Origin: Bacteroidota bacterium
GTDB lineage: Bacteria; Bacteroidota; Bacteroidia; Bacteroidales; PUMT01
Direction of reading: 5' to 3'
DNA length: 26,128 bases
Assembly: GCA_003567115.1 (NCBI GenBank)
Contig: PXAP01000317.1
Location: forward strand, 1 to 26,128
The position numbers and the translations under genes were made by a program. Shown one piece after another: positions 15,001 to 23,416 of this stretch. How positions within the stretch are numbered: the first letter of the stretch is position 1; each line of letters begins with the position of its first letter. Under the pieces are notes generated by a model, which saw only the letters and a list, made by a program, of their open reading frames with translations, was not told the origin of the DNA and ran no database searches.

Positions 15001-16320
15001 CGTCGGGGCACGGTTAAGAAGGACAGGATGACCTTTAATCACGTTCTCAAGGATATCCCACACCACAGGATCTTTACGGTCGACAATCTTTTTGGCCGAT
15101 TTAACGGTCTTTACTATCCCCCGTTCAATAAGTTTCCTTATAATAAGGGGCTTATATAGCTCTGCTGCCATATCCTTGGGCAACCCGCACTCATGAAGCT
15201 CCAGTTCCGGACCCACTATAATGACCGACCTTGAAGAGTAATCAACACGTTTACCAAGCAGATTCTGGCGGAATCGTCCCTGTTTGCCTTTCAGACTGTC
15301 GCTCAACGATTTTAAAGGTCTGTTGGCATCAGTTTTTACCGCGTTAGCCTTTCTTGAATTATCAAACAGCGAATCAACAGACTCCTGCAGCATTCTCTTT
15401 TCATTCCGTAGTATCACCTCGGGAGCCTTGATCTCGATCAGGCGCTTTAGCCTGTTGTTCCTTATGATAACCCTCCTGTAGAGATCATTAAGGTCGGAAG
15501 TTGCAAAACGCCCACCGTCAAGAGGAACAAGAGGTCTCAATTCGGGGGGGATAACTGGCACTACCTTGACAACCATCCATTCCGGACGGTTTATACCTTT
15601 TGAAGCGCGGAATGCCTCAACCACCTGTAGCCGTTTAAGAGCTTCATTTTTTCTTTGTTGTGAGGTTTCGGTATTGGCCTTGTGGCGCAGTGAAAAAGAC
15701 AACTCATCAAGATCGATATACGAAAGGAGCTGATGCAGGGCTTCTGCTCCCATCCCTGCAATAAATTTGTTGGGATCGTCATCATCAAGATACTGGTTGT
15801 CTTTAGGCAATGTATCAATTATATCAAGATATTCCTCTTCAGTGAGAAAATCAAGATACCCGATTCCATCAGCCTGTTTTATACCCGGCTTTATAACCAC
15901 ATACCTTTCATAATAAATGATTGATTCCAGCTTTTTGGTGGGGAGTCCCAAAAGATAACCTATCTTGTTGGGCAAAGACTTGAAATACCATATATGAGCT
16001 ACAGGCACAACCAGGTTGATATGTCCCATACGCTCACGCCTTACTTTCTTTTCAGTTACTTCAACACCGCAACGGTCACATACGATGCCCTTATAACGGA
16101 TGCGCTTGTATTTCCCGCAATGACACTCATAATCCTTAACCGGTCCGAATATCCTTTCACAAAATAAACCGTCCCGTTCAGGTTTATAAGTACGGTAGTT
16201 GATTGTCTCCGGTTTAAGCACTTCACCGCTTGACCGCTCAAGAATCTCTTCAGGTGATGCAAGGCCGATGGAAATCTTTGTGAAATTGCTTTTTACTTTG
16301 GTGTCTCTTCTAAATGACAT
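12025..16320 (-). CDS. rpoC: DNA-directed RNA polymerase beta' subunit
   Basis: RpoC forms the clamp and active site of RNA polymerase. I start at the ATG at 16320 (1431 residues, beginning MSFRRDTKVKSNF), the usual Bacteroidota N-terminus; the longer frame needs a TTG and adds 24 unrelated residues. The first zinc site has C66, C68, C81 and C84. The Mg-binding catalytic motif NADFDGDQ is at 470-477 with D472, D474 and D476. A second Cys cluster (TCESKKGVCTKCYGR) and the following QSIGEPGTQLT trigger-loop region are intact. It follows rpoB after a 76-base spacer without a Shine-Dalgarno site. Nothing suggests truncation or transfer. Confidence 0.98.
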   Translation of the reverse strand: MSFRRDTKVKSNFTKISIGLASPEEILERSSGEVLKPETINYRTYKPERDGLFCERIFGPVKDYECHCGKYKRIRYKGIVCDRCGVEVTEKKVRRERMGHINLVVPVAHIWYFKSLPNKIGYLLGLPTKKLESIIYYERYVVIKPGIKQADGIGYLDFLTEEEYLDIIDTLPKDNQYLDDDDPNKFIAGMGAEALHQLLSYIDLDELSFSLRHKANTETSQQRKNEALKRLQVVEAFRASKGINRPEWMVVKVVPVIPPELRPLVPLDGGRFATSDLNDLYRRVIIRNNRLKRLIEIKAPEVILRNEKRMLQESVDSLFDNSRKANAVKTDANRPLKSLSDSLKGKQGRFRQNLLGKRVDYSSRSVIIVGPELELHECGLPKDMAAELYKPLIIRKLIERGIVKTVKSAKKIVDRKDPVVWDILENVIKGHPVLLNRAPTLHRLGIQAFQPKMIEGKAIQLHPLVCTAFNADFDGDQMAVHLPLGNAAILEAQILMLASHNILNPANGAPISVPSQDMVLGLYYLTKARKSVPEHPVRGEGMTFYSPEEVIIAYNEGVIDLHAIIKVRISNGETGETSLLETTVGRVIFNQSVPEKAGFINELLTKKSLRDIIGRVLKKTGTAKTAGFLDNIKNMGYEMAFRGGLSFNLDDIIVPEKKIELINEGYAQVEEVFSNYNMGFITNNERYNQIIDIWTHINAKLTQTLMNQLTADQQGFNSVFMMLDSGARGSKEQIRQLSGMRGLMAKPQKSGAAGSEIIENPILSNFKEGLSVLEYFISTHGARKGLADTALKTADAGYLTRRLVDVSQDVIVSESDCGTLRGLQATAIKNNEETVESLYERILGRTTVHDIYHPSTGDLIVSAGEELTEEKTSVIEESPIEQVEIRSVLTCESKKGVCTKCYGRSLATGKMVQNGEAVGVIAAQSIGEPGTQLTLRTFHVGGTASNIAAESSILARYDGILEIDELRTIEKTDEFGNRVEIVISRLAEMRIIDKNTNIALSTQNIPYGSKLYVKNGSEVKKGDLICDWDPYNAVIITEETGRVEFDALIEGVTYKQEVDEQTGFREKVIIETRDKSKNPMIRVRSDDGETLKSYNLPVGSHVSVEEGSVVKAGEIIVKIPRAVGKSGDITGGLPRVTELFEARNPSNPAVVSEIDGEVQFGKIKRGNREIIIKSRSGEIKKYLIPLAKQILVQESDYVKAGTSLSDGAITPEDILMIKGPTKVQEYIVNEVQEVYRLQGVKINDKHFEVIVRQMMRKVSIDDPGDTKFLEKQIVDKWEFMDENDWIYGKKVVLDPGDSASLKAGQIVTARKLRDENSMLKRKDMKLITSRDAIPSTSSQVLQGITRAALQTKSFISAASFQETTKVLNEAAIYGKVDHLEGLKENVIVGHLIPAGTGQKDFGKLIVGSREEYEALISEKEKEPSDVGVTQQ

Positions 16321-16396
16321 ATCTTGTAAATTATTTTGTATTATGTAAATCTTTATCCCTGCCATTTCAAATTCCGGAAGGGATTGAATCAATAAA

Positions 16397-19300
16397 TCAG
16401 ACCAGGTTGATGCTCAAACCGAGGCCCCGAAGCTCATGAAGCAACACATTAAGTGATTCGGGAATACCTGCCTGTGGCAAAGTATCGCCCTTTACAATAC
16501 TTTCATATGCTTTTGCACGCCCTACTACATCATCAGATTTAATGGTAAGGATCTCCTGCAGAATATGTGATGCACCAAATGCTTCAAGCGCCCAGACCTC
16601 CATTTCACCAAAGCGCTGACCCCCAAACTGGGCCTTGCCTCCAAGCGGCTGCTGCGTAATAAGTGAGTAGGGGCCAATAGAACGGGCATGCATTTTGTCA
16701 TCTACCATATGACCAAGTTTCATCATATGAATAATACCGACAGTAGCAGGCTGATCAAAGCGTTCTCCTGTACCGCCGTCGAAAAGATAGGTCTTCCCGA
16801 AGTCCGGCAACCCTGCTTTTCTTGTATATTCGGTGATCTGATCTATATTTGCTCCGTCAAATATCGGAGAAGCAAAAGTCAGTCCGAGTTCCTTCCCTGC
16901 CCATCCCAGAACAGTTTCAAGAATCTGTCCCAGATTCATCCTGGAAGGAACCCCCAGGGGATTAAGTACTATATCAACCGGGGTCCCGTCTTCCAGAAAG
17001 GGCATATCTTCCTCACGCACTATTTTGGAAACAATTCCCTTGTTGCCGTGACGGCCGGCCATCTTATCACCTACCTTGATCTTACGTTTCTTGGCAATGT
17101 ATACCTTGGCCATCTGCACAATTCCGGCAGGCAATTCATCGCCAATAGTCAAATTATACTTTTTTCTTTTATATACCGCATCAAGTTCTTTATATTTGAG
17201 AGTATAATTATTCAGCAGTTCTTTCACGCTTTCGTTCCTCTCCTTGTCGGTAGTCCATTTGTTGGGGTTGACATTCAGAAAATCAATCTCCTGCAATAAT
17301 TTCTGCGTGAACTTGACTCCTTTGGGAATCACCTCCTCGTTCAGATAGTTTTTTACACCCTGTGAAGTTCGCCCGTTAACGAGAATAAACAGTTTATCAA
17401 CCAATTTTCCGGTCAGATCCTCAATCTTCCTTTCAAATTCTTCATCCAGCTTGCTCAGGCTCATCTTTTCCGAAAGCTTGACCTTCTTGTCTTTTACCGA
17501 CCTTGAGAACAACTTCTTGTCAATTACTACTCCCTGAAGGGAGGGTGAAGCTTTCAGGGAGGCATCCTTAACATCTCCTGCTTTGTCACCAAATATAGCA
17601 CGTAACAGTTTCTCTTCGGGAGAAGGGTCCGATTCACCTTTCGGGGTTATCTTACCGATAAGGATATCGCCCGGATTCACCTCGGCACCTATCCTGATAA
17701 TACCATTCTCATCAAGATCCCTGGTAGCCTCTTCGCTCACATTAGGTATATCGGGAGTCAGCTCTTCCATGCCGCGTTTGGTATCGCGGACTTCCAGCAG
17801 ATATTCGTCAACATGTATGGAAGTAAAATAATCATCCCTTACCAGCCGCTCACTGATAACGATGGCATCCTCAAAGTTATAACCCTTCCATGGCATAAAG
17901 GCAACCTTCAGGTTGCGTCCAAGAGCCAGTTCTCCGTTCCGCGTGCCATAGCCTTCGGTAAGTATCTGTCCCCTGGAAACCTTGTCTCCCCTGGAAACCA
18001 ACGGCTTAAGGTTAAGAACCGTATTTTGATTGGTTTTTTTGAACTTTGGCAGCTTATACCTTTTTACTTCCGGCTCGAAGCTGACAAACTGTTCCTTGTT
18101 ACTGCGGTTATACCTTATAAGTATCTCTTCTGCATCAACATATTCAACCACTCCGTCTCCTTCGGCCACAAAAAGTATACGGGAATCGGATGCCACCCGG
18201 GCTTCCAGTCCGGTACCCACAACCGGGCTTTCCGGATTAATAAGAGGAACGGCCTGTCTCATCATATTTGATCCCATCAGTGCCCTGTTGGCATCATCAT
18301 GTTCCAGGAAAGGAATCAGGGATGCCGCTATGGAGGCAATCTGGTTGGGAGCCACGTCCATAAGTTCTATTTTATCCCATTCTGCAAGGGGAAAATCGCC
18401 GTTAAACCTGGCCTTGATCCTCTGGCTGGAAAAAGTGCCATCATCCTCTAGCAAAGCATTGGCCTGTGCTATTGTCTTGGCCTCTTCCTCCTCGGCACTG
18501 AAATATATGATTTCGCTGGAGTCGAGGCTTACCCTGCCGTTATTAACCTTTCGATAAGGTGTTTCAATAAAGCCCAGATCATTGATCTTGGCATAGACAC
18601 AGAGTGACGAAATAAGCCCGATATTGGGTCCTTCAGGCGTTTCTATCGGACAAAGCCTTCCGTAGTGAGTGTAGTGTACATCCCTTACCTCAAAACCGGC
18701 ACGCTCGCGTGACAGGCCACCGGGACCGAGTGCGGACATGCGTCTTTTATGGGTCATTTCAGCCAGCGGGTTGGTTTGATCCATGAACTGCGAAAGCTGG
18801 TTGGTCCCGAAAAATGAGTTGATAACAGAAGAAAGGGTTTTGGAATTGATAAGGTCAATAGGTGTAAAAACCTCATTATCCCTCACATTCATCCTTTCCC
18901 TGATGGTGCGGGCCATACGTGCCAGTCCAACTCCAAACTGATTGGCCATCTGCTCACCCACAGTTCTTACACGGCGGTTACTCAAGTGATCAATGTCATC
19001 AACATCAGTTTTCGAATTGATCAGCTCAATAAGGTATTTAATGATACTTATTATATCTTCCCTTGTAAGTACCTTGGTATCAATGTCAATATCAAGCCCA
19101 AGCTTTTTATTGATCCTGTAGCGTCCGACATCACCCAGGTCATATCGCTTGTCCGAAAAGAAAAGCTTTTCAATAACATCACGGGCCGTGGTATCATCCG
19201 GCGGTTCAGAATTCCTCAGCTGACGATAGATATGCAGAACAGCTTCTTTTTCAGAGTTACACGGATCTTTCTGCAATGTGTTATAAATAATGGCAAAATC

Positions 19301-20212
19301 TGCAAGATTCTGATTTTCCTTATGCAAAAGGATATGCGGAGCACCCGAGTCAATTATTTCGTTGATATGTTCATTTTCCAGGACAGTCTCACGATCAATA
19401 ATAACCTCATTACGTTCAATGGAAACTACTTCACCGGTATCTTCGTCAACAAAATCCTCGACCCATGACTTTAATACACGGGCAGCCAGTTTCCGGCCAA
19501 TATGTTTCTTAAGGGCGGTTTTGGAAACTTTTACCTCATCGGCAAGATCAAAAATCTCAAGAATATCCTTGTCGCTTTCAAATCCAATTGCACGTAAAAG
19601 GGTCGTAACAGGCAGCTTCTTCTTCCTGTCAATATATGCATACATCACGTTATTGATGTCAGTTGCAAACTCTATCCATGACCCCTTAAAAGGTATGATA
19701 CGTGCAGAATAAAGCTTGGTTTTGTTCGCGTGCAGGCTCTGCCCGAAAAAAACTCCCGGTGAACGGTGCAGCTGCGAAACAATGACCCTTTCAGCCCCGT
19801 TTATTACAAAAGTACCCCTCTCAGTCATATAAGGCACAGTGCCCAGATAGACATCAGATATTACTGTATCAAAATCCTCATGTTCCGGATCAGTGCAATA
19901 CAGCTTAAGCTTTGCCTTAAGCGGCACACTGTATGAAAGACCTCTTTCAATACACTCATCTATTGAATATCTGGGCGGATCAATAAAATAATCAATAAAC
20001 TCAAGAACAAAATTGTTCCTGGTATCGCTTATGGGATAATTTTCATTGAAAACCTTAAAAAGACCCTCATTCTTCCGGTTCTCCGGAGATGTTCCCAATT
20101 GAAAGAAGTCAGAAAATGATTTAAGCTGAATCTCCAGGAAATCAGGGTATTCAAGTTGAATCTTTGAGGATGAAAAACTGATCCTCTTGTTTTTAGTATT
20201 TGTTGCGTACAT
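16397..20212 (-). CDS. rpoB: DNA-directed RNA polymerase beta subunit
   Basis: The 1271-residue RpoB carries the rifampicin pocket and part of the catalytic centre. The pocket region runs from GTNQLSQFMDQ (about 469-479) to THKRRMSALGPGG (487-499). D478, H488 and S493 correspond to E. coli D516, H526 and S531 and are wild-type, so a target-sensitive enzyme is expected. GRLCPIETPEGPNIGL, KVAFMPWKGYNFEDAI and KVGDKMAGRHGNKGIVS are all intact. The start MYATNTKNKRISF is typical for the phylum. An attenuator-like terminator lies in the 102-base gap from rplL (20251-20286). Confidence 0.98.
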   Translation of the reverse strand: MYATNTKNKRISFSSSKIQLEYPDFLEIQLKSFSDFFQLGTSPENRKNEGLFKVFNENYPISDTRNNFVLEFIDYFIDPPRYSIDECIERGLSYSVPLKAKLKLYCTDPEHEDFDTVISDVYLGTVPYMTERGTFVINGAERVIVSQLHRSPGVFFGQSLHANKTKLYSARIIPFKGSWIEFATDINNVMYAYIDRKKKLPVTTLLRAIGFESDKDILEIFDLADEVKVSKTALKKHIGRKLAARVLKSWVEDFVDEDTGEVVSIERNEVIIDRETVLENEHINEIIDSGAPHILLHKENQNLADFAIIYNTLQKDPCNSEKEAVLHIYRQLRNSEPPDDTTARDVIEKLFFSDKRYDLGDVGRYRINKKLGLDIDIDTKVLTREDIISIIKYLIELINSKTDVDDIDHLSNRRVRTVGEQMANQFGVGLARMARTIRERMNVRDNEVFTPIDLINSKTLSSVINSFFGTNQLSQFMDQTNPLAEMTHKRRMSALGPGGLSRERAGFEVRDVHYTHYGRLCPIETPEGPNIGLISSLCVYAKINDLGFIETPYRKVNNGRVSLDSSEIIYFSAEEEEAKTIAQANALLEDDGTFSSQRIKARFNGDFPLAEWDKIELMDVAPNQIASIAASLIPFLEHDDANRALMGSNMMRQAVPLINPESPVVGTGLEARVASDSRILFVAEGDGVVEYVDAEEILIRYNRSNKEQFVSFEPEVKRYKLPKFKKTNQNTVLNLKPLVSRGDKVSRGQILTEGYGTRNGELALGRNLKVAFMPWKGYNFEDAIVISERLVRDDYFTSIHVDEYLLEVRDTKRGMEELTPDIPNVSEEATRDLDENGIIRIGAEVNPGDILIGKITPKGESDPSPEEKLLRAIFGDKAGDVKDASLKASPSLQGVVIDKKLFSRSVKDKKVKLSEKMSLSKLDEEFERKIEDLTGKLVDKLFILVNGRTSQGVKNYLNEEVIPKGVKFTQKLLQEIDFLNVNPNKWTTDKERNESVKELLNNYTLKYKELDAVYKRKKYNLTIGDELPAGIVQMAKVYIAKKRKIKVGDKMAGRHGNKGIVSKIVREEDMPFLEDGTPVDIVLNPLGVPSRMNLGQILETVLGWAGKELGLTFASPIFDGANIDQITEYTRKAGLPDFGKTYLFDGGTGERFDQPATVGIIHMMKLGHMVDDKMHARSIGPYSLITQQPLGGKAQFGGQRFGEMEVWALEAFGASHILQEILTIKSDDVVGRAKAYESIVKGDTLPQAGIPESLNVLLHELRGLGLSINLV

Positions 20213-20250
20213 TATAAAAAAATATTATTAACCTGTACAATTATAACATT

Positions 20251-20286
20251 AAAAAGGGTTAGAATCTTATACTAAGACTCTAATCC
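20251..20286 (-). terminator. Attenuator-like intrinsic terminator between rplL and rpoB
   Basis: In + coordinates GGGTTAGA (20256-20263) pairs with TCTAATCC (20279-20286, one G-T pair), and the inner TCTTA/TAAGA continues the stem after one mismatch, with a three-base loop. On the transcribed minus strand the stem is followed directly by TTTTT (20255-20251), a textbook intrinsic terminator form. Lying inside the rplJL-rpoBC series, it is most simply an attenuator that lowers rpoBC expression relative to L12. Confidence 0.7.
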
Positions 20287-20314
20287 CCTGTCTTTCAATA
20301 TATTGCAGCAACTG

Positions 20315-20689
20315 TTATTTAAGTTCAACTTCTGCTCCTGCGTCTTCAAGTTGTGATTTCACCGACTCGGCTTCTTCCTTCGGAACGCCTTCCTTAACTG
20401 CTTTCGGGGCGCCGTCAACCAGTTCCTTGGCTTCTTTCAGGCCTAATCCGGTCAGTTCCTTTACCAGTTTTACTATCTGTAATTTTGCACCACCGGCTGC
20501 ATTAAGTACTACATCAAACTGTGTCTTTTCTTCTTCTGCAGTTTCTTCAGCTGCAGCAGGACCTGCTACTGCAACCGCAGATGCAGCGGGCTCAATACCA
20601 TATTCATCCTTAAGGATCTGAGCCAGTTCATTTACTTCTTTTACAGTCAAATTAACCAATTGTTCTGCAAACGCTTTTAAATCTGCCAT
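20315..20689 (-). CDS. rplL: 50S ribosomal protein L7/L12
   Basis: This 124-residue stalk protein recruits and activates translation GTPases. The N-terminal dimerisation helices (about 1-32) are followed by an Ala/Glu-rich hinge (35-56: AASAVAVAGPAAAEETAEEE) and the globular C-terminal domain with KLQIVKLVKELTGLGLKEAKELVDGAP near 68-94, the factor-binding helices. Length and layout are standard. It lies 125 bases after rplJ and 102 bases before rpoB. It is normally made in several-fold excess over RNA polymerase, which fits the terminator that follows it. Confidence 0.98.
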   Translation of the reverse strand: MADLKAFAEQLVNLTVKEVNELAQILKDEYGIEPAASAVAVAGPAAAEETAEEEKTQFDVVLNAAGGAKLQIVKLVKELTGLGLKEAKELVDGAPKAVKEGVPKEEAESVKSQLEDAGAEVELK

Positions 20690-20814
20690 TTCTGTTAAAT
20701 TTAATTTTGATTATTCTTATTTCTTTAATTATCTGTTTAATTTTCACTTTAAAACATTCAGACCTGTTTTCCTCCAGGTTCCGGTTATGCGTATGTACAT
20801 CATAACTTTAACTC

Positions 20815-21336
20815 CTATGTTTCCTTGTCCGATAATGTTTTAACAATACCTGCCAGTTTTCCTCCTCCTGACTTAAGAGAGGATATAATGTTTTTGGCAG
20901 GCGACTGAAGAATCAGCACAATATCGCCAATCAGTTCTTCACGGGTCTTGAGCTGCGAAAGACTCTCAACCTGCTCATCGCCAAAATAAAAACCCTGTTC
21001 AACAAAGGCAGCCTTCAATAAAGGCCTCTCATATTTCTTACGAAACTCCTTTATAAGCCTGGCAGGAACATTACCATTTTCTGAAAACATGATTGATGTG
21101 GAATCTTTCAGTACATCATACAGATCTTCAAAATTTTTCTCCGATTGTTCAAGGGCTTTTCTCAGAAGGGTGTTTTTTACCACCACCAGATTGATACTTT
21201 TATCAAAACATTTTCTTCTCAGCAGACTGGTATCGGCTGCATTAAGATCGGATATATCGGTAAGATAAAAGTGATCATACCTGTTCAGCTTATCAGTCAG
21301 CTCCTGAATAATCACGTTCTTGTCTTCTCGTTTCAT
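20815..21336 (-). CDS. rplJ: 50S ribosomal protein L10
   Basis: L10 anchors L12 dimers to the ribosome through 23S rRNA and represses its own mRNA in known bacteria. The 173-residue length is normal. The N-terminal RNA-binding domain includes YFLTDIS-like and NLVVVKNTLLRKAL (49-62) blocks, and a C-terminal helix (about 135-170) would carry L12 dimers. A 250-base leader separates it from rplA and contains a nested RNA structure (21412-21540), a good candidate for the L10 autoregulatory site. Confidence 0.97.
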   Translation of the reverse strand: MKREDKNVIIQELTDKLNRYDHFYLTDISDLNAADTSLLRRKCFDKSINLVVVKNTLLRKALEQSEKNFEDLYDVLKDSTSIMFSENGNVPARLIKEFRKKYERPLLKAAFVEQGFYFGDEQVESLSQLKTREELIGDIVLILQSPAKNIISSLKSGGGKLAGIVKTLSDKET

Positions 21337-21411
21337 CTGTATAAAATATGGTTATCTGTTTATTTTACAATAGTATAAAATCATTATTAGTATGCTCAGT
21401 GTTTCAAAGCC

Positions 21412-21540
21412 GATGAATCATCCATGCTTTTTTGACTTACAGCCGAACTCACATGCAGTATATTGTTCATTGGGCAATATTATCCTGATGTGACTTTCAG
21501 TTCTTTTTGTGTGCCTTGATGCAAACATGGATGATTCATT
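21412..21540 (-). promoter_or_regulatory. Structured leader of rplJ with a long-range 14-bp closing stem
   Basis: In + coordinates ATGAATCATCCATG (21413-21426) is perfectly complementary to CATGGATGATTCAT (21526-21539). Nested inside are GAAC/GTTC (21445-21448, 21500-21503), TCACAT/ATGTGA (21449-21454, 21488-21493), CAG/CTG (21456-21458, 21485-21487) and ATATTG/CAATAT (21460-21465, 21475-21480). One side has a six-base bulge between the second and third helices. This order of nested helices suggests a folded RNA, most simply an L10-binding leader. An inserted palindromic repeat element is the alternative. Confidence 0.55.
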
Positions 21541-21564
21541 TATAAGGATTGTATTAATCAGATT

Positions 21565-21580
21565 ATCTGTCGATACAGAT
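21565..21580 (-). other. Small hairpin directly after rplA
   Basis: ATCTGT (21565-21570) and ACAGAT (21575-21580) form a six-bp stem with a CGAT loop, 6 bases beyond the rplA stop codon. No T-tract follows on the minus strand, so it is more likely an mRNA 3'-end stabiliser or processing site than a terminator. Confidence 0.4.
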
Positions 21581-21586
21581 GAACCA

Positions 21587-22279
21587 CTAATCGAATGATT
21601 TGGGATCAATCTTCAAACCAGGACTCATAGTGCTTGAAAGGTAAATACTTCTTATGTATGTACCCTTTGAAGCAGCAGGCTTGAGCTTTACAATGGTCTG
21701 AATGAATTCCCTGGCATTCTCAACAAGCTTCGGTTTTTCAAATGAGACCTTTCCAACGGAAGTATGAACTATTCCAAACTTGTCAACCTTGAAATCAATC
21801 TTACCGGCTTTCACCTCATTAACGGCCTTGCCTATATCCATGGTTACGGTTCCGCTTTTGGGATTAGGCATGAGTCCGCGCGGACCCAGAATCCTGCCAA
21901 GCTGACCGACTTTGGCCATTACAGGGGGCATTGTTATGATAACATCCACATCTGTCCAGCCTCCCTTTATCATTTCAATGTATTCGTCAAGACCGGCATG
22001 ATCGGCTCCCGCAGCTTTGGCCTCTTCTTCCTTATCCGGTGTACACAAAGCCAAAACCCTGACCTGCTTACCAGTACCATGCGGAAGGGTTACTACACCC
22101 CTTACCATCTGGTTGGCTTTCCTGGGATCAACCCCAAGGCGTATATCAATATCGACCGATGCATCAAAACGGGTGTAGGTAATTTCTTTTACCATATCAA
22201 CCGCCTCGCTCAATTTATAGAGTCTGCCGGGTTCCAGCTTTTCCAGAACTGCTTTTTGGTTCTTTGTAAGTTTAGTCAT
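21587..22279 (-). CDS. rplA: 50S ribosomal protein L1
   Basis: L1 builds the mobile stalk that handles the E-site tRNA, and in several bacteria it represses the L11-L1 mRNA. The 230-residue length is standard. Recognisable blocks include FDASVDIDIRLGVDPRKANQ (38-57), RGVVTLPHGTGK (60-71) and GRILGPRGLMPNPKSGTVT (127-145), the L1 signature. It begins 15 bases after rplK, so the two are tightly coupled, and is separated from rplJ by an unusually long structured leader. Confidence 0.98.
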   Translation of the reverse strand: MTKLTKNQKAVLEKLEPGRLYKLSEAVDMVKEITYTRFDASVDIDIRLGVDPRKANQMVRGVVTLPHGTGKQVRVLALCTPDKEEEAKAAGADHAGLDEYIEMIKGGWTDVDVIITMPPVMAKVGQLGRILGPRGLMPNPKSGTVTMDIGKAVNEVKAGKIDFKVDKFGIVHTSVGKVSFEKPKLVENAREFIQTIVKLKPAASKGTYIRSIYLSSTMSPGLKIDPKSFD

Positions 22280-22294
22280 TATTAATATATCTGT

Positions 22295-22741
22295 TTATCT
22301 TTTAACAAACGGCGGGGCACCCCTAACGGTAATCCCCATACTCCTGGCTGTACCTGCCACCATCTTCATTGCCGAATCTACCGTGAAGGCATTAAGATCG
22401 GGCATTTTGTCCTCAGCAATTTTTTTTACCTGGTCCCAGGTCACGGCAGCCACCTTCATGCTGTTGGGCTCCGAAGAACCTTTCTGAAGTTTGGAGGCTT
22501 CCATCAACTGTGTTGCGACCGGTGGTGTTTTTACCACGAATTCAAATGATTTATCGGAATAAACCGTAATGATCACGGGTAACAATTTACCGGCACTCGA
22601 CTGGGTCCTGGCATTGAATTGCTTGCAAAACTCCATGATATTTACTCCCTTGGCACCCAGTGCAGGGCCAACTGGAGGAGAAGGATTGGCAGCACCACCT
22701 CTGATTTGCAATTTTATCAATCCAGCAACTTCTTTTGCCAT
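22295..22741 (-). CDS. rplK: 50S ribosomal protein L11
   Basis: L11 lies at the GTPase-associated centre next to the L10-L12 stalk. The 148-residue length is usual. The N-terminal domain has the Pro-rich ANPSPPVGPALGAKGVNIMEFC stretch (about 17-38), the thiostrepton-facing part, and the C-terminal RNA-binding domain ends with AGTARSMGITV. It is followed 15 bases later by rplA and preceded by a 116-base gap after nusG that contains a possible extra promoter. Confidence 0.98.
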   Translation of the reverse strand: MAKEVAGLIKLQIRGGAANPSPPVGPALGAKGVNIMEFCKQFNARTQSSAGKLLPVIITVYSDKSFEFVVKTPPVATQLMEASKLQKGSSEPNSMKVAAVTWDQVKKIAEDKMPDLNAFTVDSAMKMVAGTARSMGITVRGAPPFVKR

Positions 22742-22800
22742 AATTCTATCTATTTGCTTTTAATGTGACAGTTAAATTCCGGAAGCGATTCTATAACCAT

Positions 22801-22830
22801 CAAATATATATATGAAAGGATGCGTAACAG
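22801..22830 (-). promoter_or_regulatory. Possible internal promoter upstream of rplK
   Basis: On the minus strand TATATTTG (complement of 22801-22808) matches TAnnTTTG perfectly, 59 bases before the rplK start. The -33 position carries CTGTT rather than TTTG, and it overlaps a small AACAG/CTGTT hairpin. In AT-rich DNA such a match can occur by chance, so confidence is low. Confidence 0.3.
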
Positions 22831-22857
22831 TTTCTGTTTCATTATTTAAGTTGTCAG

Positions 22858-23403
22858 CTATTCTTTTTCAACCTGCATAAAGCTTAGTTCAAGAGGGGTT
22901 TTCCTTCCAAAAATCTTTACCATAACTTTCAGTTTTTTCTTCTCATCATTAACTTCTTCAATAATCCCGGAAAAGCTGTTGAACGGACCGTCTGTAACTT
23001 TTACCGTTTCCCCGACAAAGAAAGGAACATTTATCTCCTCTTCGCTGGCTGCAAGCTCATCTACTTTTCCAAGTATACGGTTTACTTCAGACTGGCGAAG
23101 AGGTACCGGCTCATCTCCCCTGGATCCGAGAAAACCTATAACATTGGGAATGTTTTGAAGGATATGGGGAATTTCCCCTGCCAGAACTGCCTCAATTAGG
23201 ACATAACCCGGGAAAAAATTCCTCTCCTTGCTGATTTTTTTCCCGCTGCGTATCTTATATACCTTTTCGGTAGGAATAAGTACCTGTGAAATATATTCCT
23301 GAAGATTCAGGCGGTTTATTTCACTTTCAATATATTCTTTGACCTTCTTTTCCTTTCCCCCGATAGCTCGAAGTACGTACCACCTTTTTATGTTCTCACT
23401 CAT
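22858..23403 (-). CDS. nusG: Transcription termination/antitermination factor NusG
   Basis: NusG binds the RNA polymerase clamp and modulates pausing, Rho action and coupling to ribosomes. I start at the ATG at 23403 (181 residues, MSENIKRWYVLRA). The longer frame would extend into the secE-nusG junction and adds 24 residues not found in the family. The NGN domain spans about 1-115 with RWYVLRAIGGKEKKV and FFPGYVLIE, and the KOW motif is in VKVTDGPFNSFSGIIEEVN near 126-144. It starts 13 bases after the secE stop and belongs to the same operon. Confidence 0.96.
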   Translation of the reverse strand: MSENIKRWYVLRAIGGKEKKVKEYIESEINRLNLQEYISQVLIPTEKVYKIRSGKKISKERNFFPGYVLIEAVLAGEIPHILQNIPNVIGFLGSRGDEPVPLRQSEVNRILGKVDELAASEEEINVPFFVGETVKVTDGPFNSFSGIIEEVNDEKKKLKVMVKIFGRKTPLELSFMQVEKE

Positions 23404-23416
23404 TACAACCCGGGCA

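Noticed and set aside
16321..16392. 24-residue N-terminal extension of RpoC from a TTG
   Set aside because: Bacteroidota RpoC proteins begin at the MSFRR-like Met; the extension has no family resemblance.
16688..17299. A 203-codon plus-strand frame antisense to rpoB
   Set aside because: It mirrors highly conserved RpoB codons and has no independent support.
20784..20806. GTTATG/CATAAC inverted repeat in the rplJ-rplL gap
   Set aside because: A six-bp stem with an 11-base loop and no T-tract is too weak to call as a regulatory structure.
21418..21609. A 63-codon minus-strand frame overlapping the rplA end and the rplJ leader
   Set aside because: It overlaps the rplA coding end and covers a strongly base-paired region, with no ribosome binding site; a structured RNA explains the sequence better.
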